In this document: positions 32,472-41,349 of the stretch, one piece after another | Layout of the letters: every line of letters begins with the position of its first letter | Position numbering within the stretch: the stretch's first letter is position 1 | From: Actinophytocola xinjiangensis | GTDB lineage: Bacteria > Actinomycetota > Actinomycetes > Mycobacteriales > Pseudonocardiaceae | Assembly (NCBI RefSeq): GCF_001921215.1 | Contig: NZ_MSIF01000039.1 | Span: forward strand, 1-58,590 | Direction: 5' to 3' | DNA length: 58,590 nucleotides | Made by a program: the position numbers and the translations under genes | The notes under the pieces: model-generated | Database searches by the model: none | Seen by the model: the letters and a program-made list of their open reading frames with translations, nothing else | Told to the model about the DNA's origin: nothing

Positions 32472-32977
32472 TCAAGCGGGCGGTTCGTCGAACCCTGACT
32501 TCGTCGAGGCCGGCCTGGCGTCCTGGTTCTCGAAGAACGCCTCGGTTTCCTCGTTGCGGGCGTGGCCCGCGGCCTCCAGCAACACCGACGTGGCCGCGAT
32601 GGCCTCCGCCCGACCCTCGTCCCCCGGAACCATCTGGGTGCGGGCCATGGCGAACTCCCATTTCGCCAGCTGCGTCTCCAACTGTGCCTGCGCGACGGTG
32701 AAAGCCGCCAGCGCCGGTACCAGTCACAAGACACGGCAAGGCTGGTCACCGTGGTGATGATCACGCCTACCGCTCCGACGAACACCCGCGCCGGTGTCGA
32801 CGCCGACCATGCCGACGCGATCGGGATCAACGTTCCCAGAACGATCACGACACTGGTCGCCGACTTGTGCAGACGGCGAGGCCAGCGCTTCTTCCGCTGA
32901 TACCAGTCGATCAGCGGCAGTACCTGCCGTTCGACGAGTTCACGCAGAAGGCGCAGATGGTCGTCCGGCGAAGGCAC
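32472..32977 (-). pseudogene. SLATT/DUF4231-type two-helix membrane protein, frameshifted
   Basis: Read from GTG 32977 the frame gives VLPLIDWYQRKKRWPRRLHK, two membrane helices (SVVIVLGTLIPIASAW and VFVGAVGVIITTVTSLAV), then CDWYRRW, the hallmark spacing of SLATT/DUF4231. At about 32705-32712 the frame breaks; the continuation FTVAQAQLETQLAKWEFAMARTQM... is one frame away and runs to the stop at 32472, ending in a charged tail. One inserted G in the GGC run would restore a 168-residue protein. So this is either a recent pseudogene, a sequencing error or a recoding site. SLATT proteins are proposed pore-forming effectors. Confidence 0.7.
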
Positions 32978-33090
32978 GGCCGCACAGCATGGACCGTCGC
33001 GGCGCTCGTGAGTGGGTGTGAGGACCGCAGCGATCAGGTTCTCGGGCCGCGCCCGTCCGTACAGGTCAGATCCACGCACAGGAGGCTGGC

Positions 33091-33660
33091 ATGAAGCGGA
33101 AACTGATCTTCGGCATGAACGCGACCCTGGACGGCTACATCGCCGCGACCGGGGTCGACATCGGGTGGAGTGGGCCGCCGAGCGGTGAGCTGTTCGGGCG
33201 GTGGCTGGACCAGGAACTGGCCAGTGAACTGACGCTGTACGGGCGCCGCCTGTGGGAGACGATGAGTGCCTTCTGGCCGACCGGCGACCAGCAGCCGGGC
33301 GCCACCCCGGCCGAGATGGAGTTCGCGCGGAACTGGCGGGACACACCCAAAGTGGTGTTCTCCTCGACGGTCGACAAGGTCGACTGGAACACCCGGCTGG
33401 TCACCGGCGACGCGGTCACCGAGATCGCCCGGCTCAAGGCGCGGGGCGGCGGGCCGATGACCATCGGCGGCGCCACGCTCGCCGGGGCCGCCGCGCGGGC
33501 GGGCCTGATCGACGAGTACGTGCTGGTCACCCACCCGGTCCTGGTGGGCGGCGGCACACCGTTCTTCACGGCGCTGGACAGCTGGGTGAACCTGAACCTC
33601 GTGGAGACGCGGACGTACCCCGGTGGCGTGGTCCTGACCCGGTACGAGACGAGGCGGTGA
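33091..33660 (+). CDS. Dihydrofolate reductase-family / RibD C-terminal domain protein
   Basis: 189 residues, ATG 33091 after CAGGAGGC. The stand-alone RibD_C fold is clear: KRKLIFGMNATLDGYIAA at the start, LTLYGRRLWETMSAFWP, KVVFSSTVDKVDWNTRLV, GGGPMTIGGATLAGAAARAGLIDEYVLVTHPVLVGGGTPFF read as consecutive motifs. Such proteins are NADPH-dependent reductases of unknown substrate, often near regulatory genes. Here the ECF sigma gene lies convergent just downstream. Confidence 0.9.
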   Translation: MKRKLIFGMNATLDGYIAATGVDIGWSGPPSGELFGRWLDQELASELTLYGRRLWETMSAFWPTGDQQPGATPAEMEFARNWRDTPKVVFSSTVDKVDWNTRLVTGDAVTEIARLKARGGGPMTIGGATLAGAAARAGLIDEYVLVTHPVLVGGGTPFFTALDSWVNLNLVETRTYPGGVVLTRYETRR

Positions 33661-33684
33661 GCCCCGCCGGCACCAGCGGGCCGG

Positions 33685-34650
33685 TCACAGCGTGGCGGGC
33701 AGGCCCAGCCATGGTGTGTCGGTGGCGTCGAAGCCGGTGAGCTCGGCGATCTTCCCGTCGACGACGTGCAGGGCCGCGATGGCGAAGCGCCGGTACCCGG
33801 GGTCGCCGGCGGTGCGCAGGTACAGCGCGGCGGCGGGCATGCGGTTGACCGTCGTGGCGATGCCGCGCCAGTCGTCGCGGCCGGGGCGGAAGAGCCCGCC
33901 GGAGCGCCAGCCGTCCACCGCGTCGGTGGCCGTCGTGATCACGGTGCCCGGGTCGGGCAGCATCGCGAAGCGCAGGTCGTCGCGTAGGAGGGACGTCAGT
34001 GTGGTGAGGTCGTTGCGTTCGTGGGCGTCGAGGTACGACCTCACCACGTCGCGTTCGTCGGTCGACAGTTCGTGGGTGGTGGGGGTGCGCCAGTCGAGGC
34101 GGGGGGCGGGCAGTTGGGCGCGCATCGTCACGCGCGCCCGCTGCAGGGCGCTGGTCACCGACGCGACGGTCAGCTCCAGGGTGTCCGCGGCCTTGGACGC
34201 CGGCCAGCCGAGGACGTCGCGCAGAACGAACACCGCCCGCTGCCTCGGCGGCAGATGCTGCACGGCGACGATGAACGCCAACTCGATCGTCTCCCGCGCC
34301 ACCACCGACTCCTGCGGATCCTCGGGGAGCATCGAATCGGGGTAGGGCTGCAGGTAGGGCACCTCGAAGCCGGACGGCAACGGCGTGCGGTCCCGGCGCC
34401 GGTCCAGGAAGTCGAGGCACACGTTCGTCGCGATCCGGTACAGCCACGTCCGCAGCGCGGCATGGCCCCGGAACGACTCGCGCTTGTTCCACGCCCGCAG
34501 GAACGTCTCCTGCGTCATGTCCTGGGCGTCCTCGACGTTGGCGAGCATCCGGTAGCAGTGCACCTGCAGCTCACGCCGGTGACGCTCGGTCAGGAGCGCG
34601 AACCGTGCCGTGTCGCCCGAGCGGACCGCCGCGATGAAGTCGTCGGTCAT
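33685..34650 (-). CDS. ECF RNA polymerase sigma factor with SnoaL-like C-terminal domain
   Basis: 321 residues from ATG 34650, chosen for GGAAGGA upstream; ATG 34677 is in frame but poorer. Region 2: HRRELQVHCYRMLANVEDAQDMTQETFLRAWNKRESFRG with TWLYRIATNVCLDFLDRR (region 2.4). Region 4: LPPRQRAVFVLRDVLGWPASKAADTLELTVASVTSALQRARVTM. The C-terminal 130 residues form a SnoaL-like domain ending LTGFDATDTPWLGLPATL, as in ECF41/ECF56-type factors, which regulate activity without a separate anti-sigma factor. A conserved partner oxidoreductase is usual; the RibD-type gene could be it. Confidence 0.9.
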   Translation of the reverse strand: MTDDFIAAVRSGDTARFALLTERHRRELQVHCYRMLANVEDAQDMTQETFLRAWNKRESFRGHAALRTWLYRIATNVCLDFLDRRRDRTPLPSGFEVPYLQPYPDSMLPEDPQESVVARETIELAFIVAVQHLPPRQRAVFVLRDVLGWPASKAADTLELTVASVTSALQRARVTMRAQLPAPRLDWRTPTTHELSTDERDVVRSYLDAHERNDLTTLTSLLRDDLRFAMLPDPGTVITTATDAVDGWRSGGLFRPGRDDWRGIATTVNRMPAAALYLRTAGDPGYRRFAIAALHVVDGKIAELTGFDATDTPWLGLPATL

Positions 34651-34725
34651 GTCATCAGTCCTTCCACCGGTGTGCATGGGTCACCGGAACTGACGACGTG
34701 GCCGAGCGTTTCTGATCGGCGCCCG

Positions 34726-35403
34726 TCAGGCGTCGGGGATCCAGTTGCCGTGGAAGCCGAGGGGGACCGGGTTGGGCAGGTGGATTCTGGCGAGGGGTTC
34801 GGTGGTGAAGTCCTGGGTGGAGAGGATGACCAGGTCGGAGGCGCCGCGGTGGGGGTTGTGGACGTAGGTGATCGCGTAGCCGTCGTCCTCGGTGGTGGGG
34901 TGGGCGGTGGGGACGAAGACGGGTTCGCTGGCCGCGGCCTCGCGGGGGAAGTGGTGGGTTTCCGACGTTCCCCGGCGCAGGTCGTGCTTGATGAGGGCGT
35001 TGGTGAAGGTGCGGTCGGGGGGAACTCCGTTGATGGACTCGTAGGCCAGGAACATGTCGGCGGCCGCCGCCGAATAGCCGTAGCGGTGGCGTCGGGTGAC
35101 GAAGGATTCGTTGAGGCGCGGGTATTCCTGGGGGCGGTCGTCCAGGCGGCTGGTGTGGAGTCGGGCCTGGGTGAGGTCGATGGTCCAGCGGTCAAGGGAC
35201 GGGGAGCCGGTGGCGCCGGGGCCGCCCGAGCCGCGGCCGCCCGGATGGAACGGGGCGGGGAACGTGGTCAGGTCCACGATGATCGACGTGCCGTGGTCGT
35301 AGGCGTTGAGGGTGTGGGAGTACATGATCCGGGGGGCCTCGAACCAGCGGACCGGACCACCGGCGCGGGGCAGGACGCCGATCTTCGGCAAGACCGCGAC
35401 CAC
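34726..35403 (-). pseudogene. Carotenoid oxygenase (RPE65 family), C-terminal fragment
   Basis: 225 residues corresponding to the second half of a carotenoid cleavage dioxygenase. Landmarks of the C-terminal propeller blades are present: RIMYSHTLNAYDHGTSIIVDLTTF with an iron-ligand His, AADMFLAYESINGVPPDR, HFPREAAASEPVFVPTAHP, and the terminal GFHGNWIPDA with the last iron-ligand His. Full-length enzymes have about 450-500 residues with four iron His; the first two blades and two His ligands are missing. Upstream is an unrelated gene starting within 45 bp. So the fragment should be inactive. Confidence 0.8.
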
Positions 35404-35445
35404 CAGCCGGGTTCAGCTGGCCCTGGTCGTGCGGGCGGCGGGGCG

Positions 35446-36261
35446 CTAGTGCCAGTCGAGGGGGAGCAGGTCGGTGATCTCCTTGGCGCGCCGGCGGGCG
35501 GTGGCCGTCGCGGCGGGGCCGTAGGGCAGGGTGTCGTCGCCGTAGTGCTCCAGGAGTTCGTGCAGCAGCACCGCCTCCCGGGTGAGGGTGGCGGCCTCCT
35601 GTTCGAACGAGGCGCCCTGGCAGGACTCGGCCTGGCATTCCCACACGAAGCTCTCGCTGGTGCGGAAGAACCCGCCCCGGGACCGGAAGAACGCGTCGAG
35701 GCCGCGGGGCGTGGCCGGTGAGGTGAGCGGCCGGGGCTGGAACGAGGCCAGCCGGTGGGCGAGCGCCAGACGGGCGTCCGCGGCGGCCACGAACCGGGAC
35801 GGCCAGGTCAGCAGGCCGACGGTGCCCTCCTGGGAGGTGAACTCGGTCTCCACCGGCGGCTGCTCCACCAGCGGTTCGAGGCGGTCCACGAGTTCGCCGA
35901 ACACCGTGTAGGACGACAGCCCTGGCCGGAGGAACTGGTGGAGCACGGGGTGGTCGTAGGCCCACAGCGCGCCCCGGGCCGCCCCGATCGACCCCATCGC
36001 CATCAGCCGGTTGGCGACCGCCGCGAGGGCCGCCGAGCGGAGCCCGCTGACGTAGCCGTAGGCGAGCCGGGGGCGGGGGTCGTCCAGGTCGTCGAGGGCG
36101 ACGCGCAGCAACGCGGTCTCGGCCCGGTTGGCGGCCCGCACGAACCGGATCGCCTGGGTCCGGCCGGTGAAGCCGGTCGCCTCGTGGTCGGCCCAGGCGG
36201 TGGACGCCTTCCGCGCGAGGACCACGGCCTTGCGTCGCTGCGGTGTGTCGTCCTGGGACAT
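35446..36261 (-). CDS. Hypothetical helical protein, 271 residues
   Basis: Unrecognised. Helical through most of its length: RRKAVVLARKASTAWADHEA, RFVRAANRAETALLRVALDD, LVDRLEPLVEQ, and a C-terminal LLHELLEHYGDDTLPYG. Two cysteines at WECQAESCQGASFEQEA could coordinate metal. No signal peptide. The ATG at 36261 is the only good start. A minus-strand hairpin with a T tract stands 60 bp upstream and separates it from leftward readthrough. Confidence 0.7.
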   Translation of the reverse strand: MSQDDTPQRRKAVVLARKASTAWADHEATGFTGRTQAIRFVRAANRAETALLRVALDDLDDPRPRLAYGYVSGLRSAALAAVANRLMAMGSIGAARGALWAYDHPVLHQFLRPGLSSYTVFGELVDRLEPLVEQPPVETEFTSQEGTVGLLTWPSRFVAAADARLALAHRLASFQPRPLTSPATPRGLDAFFRSRGGFFRTSESFVWECQAESCQGASFEQEAATLTREAVLLHELLEHYGDDTLPYGPAATATARRRAKEITDLLPLDWH

Positions 36262-36321
36262 TCGGCCACGGTAGCGGCGGGTGCCGGGGACTGGTCCCCG
36301 CCATTTGACACGGGGTGGATA

Positions 36322-36363
36322 ATAAAAAATCGGCGTGTTCCTCGAAGAAATGAGAAACGCGCC
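36322..36363 (-). terminator. Hairpin with T tract upstream of helR, reading leftward
   Basis: GGCGTGTTCCTC (36332-36343) pairs with GAGAAACGCGCC (36352-36363) with one mismatch and one wobble; on the minus strand it is followed by TTTTTTATTATCC. Would end leftward transcription, or act as a structured element in the helR leader. Confidence 0.5.
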
Positions 36364-36391
36364 GAACCTGGAACCAGATTAAACGTTGTGA

Positions 36392-36410
36392 GGGGCTTGT
36401 GTCAAGTCAG
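36392..36410 (+). promoter_or_regulatory. Rifamycin-associated element (RAE)-like sequence at the helR start
   Basis: GGGGCTTGTGTCAAGTCAG agrees at 14 of 19 positions with the published RAE consensus as I remember it (GGGGCTTGCGGCAAGGCCC). The RAE mediates rifamycin induction of resistance genes in actinomycetes. Here it overlaps the GTG start at 36399. Confidence 0.65.
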
Positions 36411-38567
36411 GGGTATGACCAGGAACTGCGGTCCGAGCAGGCCCACGTGGCCGGGCTCTACGAGCGCCTCGACGCCGAGCGGGTCCTGGCGAAGGGCCGG
36501 TTCAGGAGTGCTCTGCGGTTCGAGGGGACGCCGCTGGAGCGCGACGACCTGGTGCGCGCCACGGCCAGGGAGGTGCGGCGCCTGGACGTCGCCGACCACG
36601 GGTTGTGTTTCGGGCGCCTGGACGCCGTGTCGGGGGAACGGTTCTACGTCGGCCGGATCGGCCTTTTCGACGAGGACGACGATTACCAACCGGTTCTGCT
36701 CGACTGGCGGGCGCCGGCCGCCCGCGCTTTCTACACGGCCACCGGCGCCAATTCCGAGGGAATGCGCCAGCGGCGTCAGTTCATCACCCGGGGACGGCGC
36801 ATTGTCGAATTCACCGACGAGGTGTTCGGGCGGCCGGGCGAGGCCGGGCGGGGCGACGAGGACGCCGCGTTGCTGGCCGCCGTGAACGCGCCGCGCGGCG
36901 AGGGGATGCGCGACATCGTCGCCACCATCCAGGCCGAGCAGGACGAGATCATCCGGCTCGAACACCGGGGTGTGGTGGTCATCGAGGGCGGGCCGGGGAC
37001 CGGGAAGACCGTGGTCGCGCTGCACCGGGTGGCGTATCTGCTGTACACGCAGCGGGAGCGGATGGAACGGCACGGGGTGCTCGTCGTCGGGCCCAACCCG
37101 GCTTTCATCAACCACATCAGCCGGGTGCTGCCGTCGCTGGGCGAGTCGGACGTCGTGTTCGTGACGCCGGGGGAACTGGTTCCGGGGCTGCGGGTCACCG
37201 CCGAGGACCCGCAGGACGTGGCGCGGCTCAAGGGATCGCGCGACATCCTGGAACTGCTGGCGGCGGCGGTCGCGCAGCGGCAGCGGGTGCCGGAGACACC
37301 GGTGGAGATCGGGCTGCGGGAGGCGCCGTCGCGGATCGACGCGGCGACCGTGGAGTGGGCGCGGGAGGAGGCGCGGGCCACCGGGCTGCCGCACAACGAG
37401 GCGCGGGCGACGTTCGTCGAGATCATCACCTACGTGCTGACCGAGCGGGCACTGGGCCGGATCGGGCGCGGCTGGCTGACCAGGGACGACAAACCGGCGT
37501 GGGAGCGGGTGCGGGGCGAGCTGGTCAAGGAGCTGCACGAGGACGACGTGTTCCGCGCGACGATCGACGAGCTGTGGCCGTTGCTCACCCCCGAGACGCT
37601 GCTCGGCTCGCTGTTCGCGTCGGCCGAGCGGCTCGCGGCGGCCGGCGGTGACCCGAGGCTCGCGCGGGCCGACGGGACCGCCTGGACGGTGTCCGACGTT
37701 CCGCTGCTCGACGAGCTGGTGGACCTGCTCGGGCCGGTCAGCGCGCTCGACGGTGCCGCCGAGCGGGAGCGGCGGGCGCGGGCCGAGTACGCCTCCCGCG
37801 TGCTGGAGGGCATGACCGGCCGCGCCGACTCCATGGACGACGAGGACCACCTGTACGCCACCGACCTGCTCGCCGCCGAGGACCTGGCCGAGCGGTTCGA
37901 CGAGGTCGACACCCGGGACCTGGCCGAGCGGGCCGCCGCCGACCGGGACTGGACCTACCGGCACGTGGTGGTCGACGAGGCCCAGGAACTGTCCGACATG
38001 GACTGGCGGGTGCTGATGCGCCGCTGCCCCGGCCGTTCGTTCACCGTCGTCGGGGATCTCGCGCAGCGCCGTGCGCCGGCCGGGGCGCGCTCGTGGGAGA
38101 CGGTGCTCGCGCCGTACGTGCCGGGGCGGTGGGTGTACCGGCCGCTGACCGTCAACTACCGCACGCCGGCCGAGATCATGGCGGTCGCCGCCTCGGTGCT
38201 GGCCGACTTCGCGCCCGGGGTGCGGCCGCCGGAGTCGGTGCGGGCCTCGGGGGTGGCGCCGTGGGCCAGGCAGGTGGACGACCTGGCCGGCGCCATCGAG
38301 GAGTTCGTCCTGGCCGAGGCCGGGCGGGAGGGCACGAGCGTGGTCATCGGGCCGCCCGGTGTGCCGGGCACGGTGTCCGCCGCGGAGACCAAGGGCCTGG
38401 AGTTCGACGCCGTGCTGGTCGTCGAACCGGACCGGATCCTCGCCGACGGGCCGCGCGGGGCGGCCGAGCTGTACGTGGCGCTCACCCGGGCGACCCAGCG
38501 GCTGGGCGTGCTGCACCGGGGGCCGCTGCCGGCGGTACTGGCCGGACTGGTCGACACCGCCGGCTGA
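36399..38567 (+). CDS. helR: RNA polymerase recycling motor ATPase HelR (HelD-like)
   Basis: 722 residues. SF1 helicase-related ATPase that invades RNA polymerase channels, releases stalled complexes and, for HelR, displaces rifamycins. N-terminal coiled coil (QELRSEQAHVAGLYERLDAER) for the secondary channel; LLDWRAPAARAFYTATG; Walker A GGPGTGKT at residues 197-204; NPAFINHISRVLPSLGE; Walker B region HVVVDEAQELSDMDWRVLMRR; VVGDLAQRR; NYRTPAEIM; and the closing LVVEPDRILADGPRGAAELYVALTRATQRLGV. Start GTG 36399 is inside the RAE-like sequence; ATG 36414 is out of frame. Confidence 0.93.
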   Translation: MSSQGYDQELRSEQAHVAGLYERLDAERVLAKGRFRSALRFEGTPLERDDLVRATAREVRRLDVADHGLCFGRLDAVSGERFYVGRIGLFDEDDDYQPVLLDWRAPAARAFYTATGANSEGMRQRRQFITRGRRIVEFTDEVFGRPGEAGRGDEDAALLAAVNAPRGEGMRDIVATIQAEQDEIIRLEHRGVVVIEGGPGTGKTVVALHRVAYLLYTQRERMERHGVLVVGPNPAFINHISRVLPSLGESDVVFVTPGELVPGLRVTAEDPQDVARLKGSRDILELLAAAVAQRQRVPETPVEIGLREAPSRIDAATVEWAREEARATGLPHNEARATFVEIITYVLTERALGRIGRGWLTRDDKPAWERVRGELVKELHEDDVFRATIDELWPLLTPETLLGSLFASAERLAAAGGDPRLARADGTAWTVSDVPLLDELVDLLGPVSALDGAAERERRARAEYASRVLEGMTGRADSMDDEDHLYATDLLAAEDLAERFDEVDTRDLAERAAADRDWTYRHVVVDEAQELSDMDWRVLMRRCPGRSFTVVGDLAQRRAPAGARSWETVLAPYVPGRWVYRPLTVNYRTPAEIMAVAASVLADFAPGVRPPESVRASGVAPWARQVDDLAGAIEEFVLAEAGREGTSVVIGPPGVPGTVSAAETKGLEFDAVLVVEPDRILADGPRGAAELYVALTRATQRLGVLHRGPLPAVLAGLVDTAG

Positions 38568-38582
38568 AGGGGTCGCGTTCTT

Positions 38583-38606
38583 CCACAGCTGGGGACAAGG
38601 CTGTGG
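38583..38606 (+). terminator. Short hairpin downstream of helR
   Basis: CCACAGC (38583-38589) pairs with GCTGTGG (38600-38606) 15 bp after the stop. A TTGTCCACA word on the minus strand overlaps it (38602-38610). The rest of the gap to 38788 shows no gene. Confidence 0.35.
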
Positions 38607-38788
38607 ACAATTCAAACACCTGTTCGAGATCTGGCTGTGGCGGACGGGCTACCCGTGGCTGGTCCAACCGGGTATCCCGCCGCGGCGGATGGGTGCAGTG
38701 GCGTGAACACGGTGATCGCTCACCGTTTCCTTGGGTTGACTGGGTGTCGGAGATCGTTGGCCTGATGTTGTGTCTGGGGAGCCGCCGT

Positions 38789-40817
38789 GTGAACGGGCAC
38801 CGACCGATCGCCACCTGGCCGATTCCGCGCCAGCTTCCTGGAGACGTCGACACCTTCGTCGGCCGGGCCGGGCTGCTGGCACGGTTGGACACGATGCTGA
38901 CCGGGCCGCAGGCGCGGGCGACGGCGGTCATCTCGGCGGTGGCCGGGACGGCCGGGGTCGGCAAGACCGCCCTCGCGCTGCGGTGGGCGCACCGGGTTCG
39001 GGCGCGGTTCCCCGACGGGGGACCTGTTCGCCAACCTGCACGGTTACGACTCCGGTTCGCGGGTCACGCCGACGGAGGTGCTGGACGGTTTCCTGCGTGC
39101 CATGGATGTCCCGACCTCGCGGATCCCGACCACTCTTGACGCTCAGGCCGGGCTGTACCGTTCGATCCTGAGGGAGCGGCGCGTCCTGATCGTGCTGGAC
39201 AACGTCGCCAGCACCGAGGACGTCCGTCCGCTGCTCCCCGGCTCGTCGACCTGCCTGGTGTTGGTCACCAGCCGCAGCAGGTTGTCGGGGCTCGTCGCGA
39301 GGGAGGGGGCCAGCCGCGTGACCCTGGACATGTTGTCTCGGGACGAGGCCGTCGAGTTGCTGCGCGAGGTTGTCGGTGCCGAGCGGGTGGACGCTGAGCC
39401 CGCCGCGCTCGCCGAACTGGCCGCGCTGTGCGGTTACCTGCCGTTGGCGCTGCGGATCGCGGCCGAACGGATCCTCAACCATCCACAGTGGACACTCGCG
39501 GACCTGCTCGTCGACCTCGCCGACGAACGGGACCGACTGGACGCCCTGTCCACCGCCGACGACGACGAGACCACGGCCGTCCGTGCCGTCTTCTCCTGGT
39601 CCTACCGCGCGCTGCCACCGGACACGGCCAGGATGTTCCGCCTTCTCGGCCTGCACCAGGGCACCGAGATCAGCGCCGATGTCGCCGCGTCGCTGGCCGG
39701 CAGTCGGCTCACCGTCGCCAGGCGACAGCTCGACACCCTCGCCGGGCTGCACCTGGTCGAGGAGGTGTCCCGGGACCGCTACCGGTTCCACGACCTGCTG
39801 CGCGTCTACGCCGCCGACTGCGCGGAGCGGGACGAGCCGCAGGACGAGCGCCGCGATGCCACCCGACGAATGCTCAGCTGGTACCTGCACGCCGCCGAGG
39901 CGGCCGACAAGGCGCTGTCGCCCTATCGCGAGCGGGTCCCGCTCGAACGGCCGACCCGCCTGCCGCCGTCGTTCGTCGACTACGACCAGGCCTGGGAGTG
40001 GTGCGAGGCCGAGCGGTCCAACCTGGTCGCCGCGATCCGGCAGGCCGACGAGATCGGCGAGAGTGACCTCGCCTGGCGGATGCCGGGCGCCTTGCTCACG
40101 TACTTCACCCACCGCAAGCCCCGGGTCGACTGGCTGGTCAGCCACCAGGTCGGGCTGCGCGCCAGCCGCCGGGCCGGCGACCGCTTCGGCGAGGCGTGGA
40201 TGTTGACCAGCCTGTCCCTCGCCCACCGGGAGCTGCGCCAGTTCGACGAGGCGATGGACTGCCTGACCGCGGCGCTGCCGTTGTGGCGCGAGGTCGGTGT
40301 GCGGTGGGCCGAGGGGTGGGCGCTGTTCGACATCGGCTTCCTGCACCACGAGCGGCAGGACCACATCGCGGCGCTGTCCTTCCTCCAGCAGGCGCTCGAG
40401 GTTCGCCGCGAGGCCGGGGACCAGTGGGGCGAAGGCTCGACACTCGGTCTGCTCGGCGAGGTCCTGTACCGGCTCGGTCGGCTGGACGAGGCCGCCGACC
40501 ACGCTGAGCGGTCGCTGGACCTGCAGCGCGCGACCGGCAACCAGCGCGGCATGGCGTCGGCCATGCACACCCTGGGGCTGGTCCACCACGACCGGGGGCA
40601 GGTTGAGGCCGGCCTCGAACGCCTCCGCGAGGCGTTGGCGCTGCGCCAGGAGACGCACAACCACCTCGGTGAGGCCAAGACGCTGCGGGCCATGGGTGAG
40701 CTGGAGCGGCGGCGGGGCGACCTGGACGCCGCGCGGGAGCACTGGCGTCAGGCGCTGGAGATCCTGGAACGCCTCGACGACCCCGAGGCCGCGCAGGTGC
40801 GGGCCGCGCTGGCCTAG
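38789..40817 (+). CDS. NB-ARC/TPR regulator (AfsR-like without SARP domain), with a -1/+1 frameshift
   Basis: Start GTG 38789 has GGGGAG upstream. The first frame gives PRQLPGDVDTFVGRAGLLARLD and the P-loop VAGTAGVGKTALALRWAHR, then RARFPDG; at the G5 run 39016-39020 one base too many shifts the frame. The second frame continues DLFANLHGYDSGSRVTPTEVLDG, LIVLDNVASTEDVRPLLPG (Walker B), GYLPLALRIAAER, a winged helix, and about seven TPR hairpins from residue 380 on (GWALFDIGFLHHERQDHIAALSF, GLVHHDRGQVEAGLERLREAL). With one G fewer the protein has 675 residues. Either a sequencing error, a pseudogene or a slippery-site control. It is a STAND-class regulator. Confidence 0.75.
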
Positions 40818-41065
40818 TCGGTGCTGGCGAACGACACCGTGTACGGGCCGCCGTCGGATTCCTGGGCGGTGCTCGTCGCGGTGATCTGGCGGCGTTCGCC
40901 GGTGGGCAGTTCGATGGCGGTCAGCTCGGGCAGGCGGTCGAGGTCCTCCTGGCCGACGACGATCGTGCCCTCCCACAGGCGCTTGCTGGTGCGGATCGTC
41001 GCCTGGCCCTCGATGGTCGTCCGGTCGGTGAGGACGAGTGTGGCCTGGCCCTGGTAGCTACCCAT
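40814..41065 (-). CDS. Small beta-rich hypothetical protein
   Basis: 83 residues, convergent with and overlapping the end of the NB-ARC gene by four bases. Alternating beta strands (QATLVLTDRTTIEGQATIRT, WEGTIVVGQEDL, IELPTGERRQITATS, PYTVSFAST) suggest a small barrel. No family recognised; similar short proteins are annotated as hypothetical in this bacterial family. Confidence 0.65.
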   Translation of the reverse strand: MGSYQGQATLVLTDRTTIEGQATIRTSKRLWEGTIVVGQEDLDRLPELTAIELPTGERRQITATSTAQESDGGPYTVSFASTD

Positions 41066-41186
41066 GCCGGCATCATGACACGGCTCCGATGTATGTGACC
41101 TGGATCACTTCCGCTGCCTGATCGGTGTTGAACGCCGGGCTGCCGGCCCCCGTATATAGGGGCGTCGAAGCGGAAGGAGTCGCGGC

Positions 41187-41330
41187 ATGAGATCCCTGGG
41201 ACTGGCGCTGGTCGCCGCGGTGATGGTCGCCCTGCTCGGTGCCTGCGACCTGCGTGAGGGCGACGGCAGCGAGTACGGCTCGCTGCCCCGCGTCGACAGC
41301 AGTGTCGACAGAACTGTCGGGCAGAACTGA
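41187..41330 (+). CDS. Small lipoprotein, 47 residues
   Basis: Too short for most gene finders. ATG 41187 has GGAAGGAG at 41172-41179. The signal MRSLGLALVAAVMVALLGACDLR has lipobox LGAC, and the mature part is a 28-residue acidic tail with SSVDRTVGQN. It opens the redox gene run, 19 bp before the DUF4142 gene. Confidence 0.75.
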   Translation: MRSLGLALVAAVMVALLGACDLREGDGSEYGSLPRVDSSVDRTVGQN

Positions 41331-41349
41331 CACCGAATTGAGAACAACG

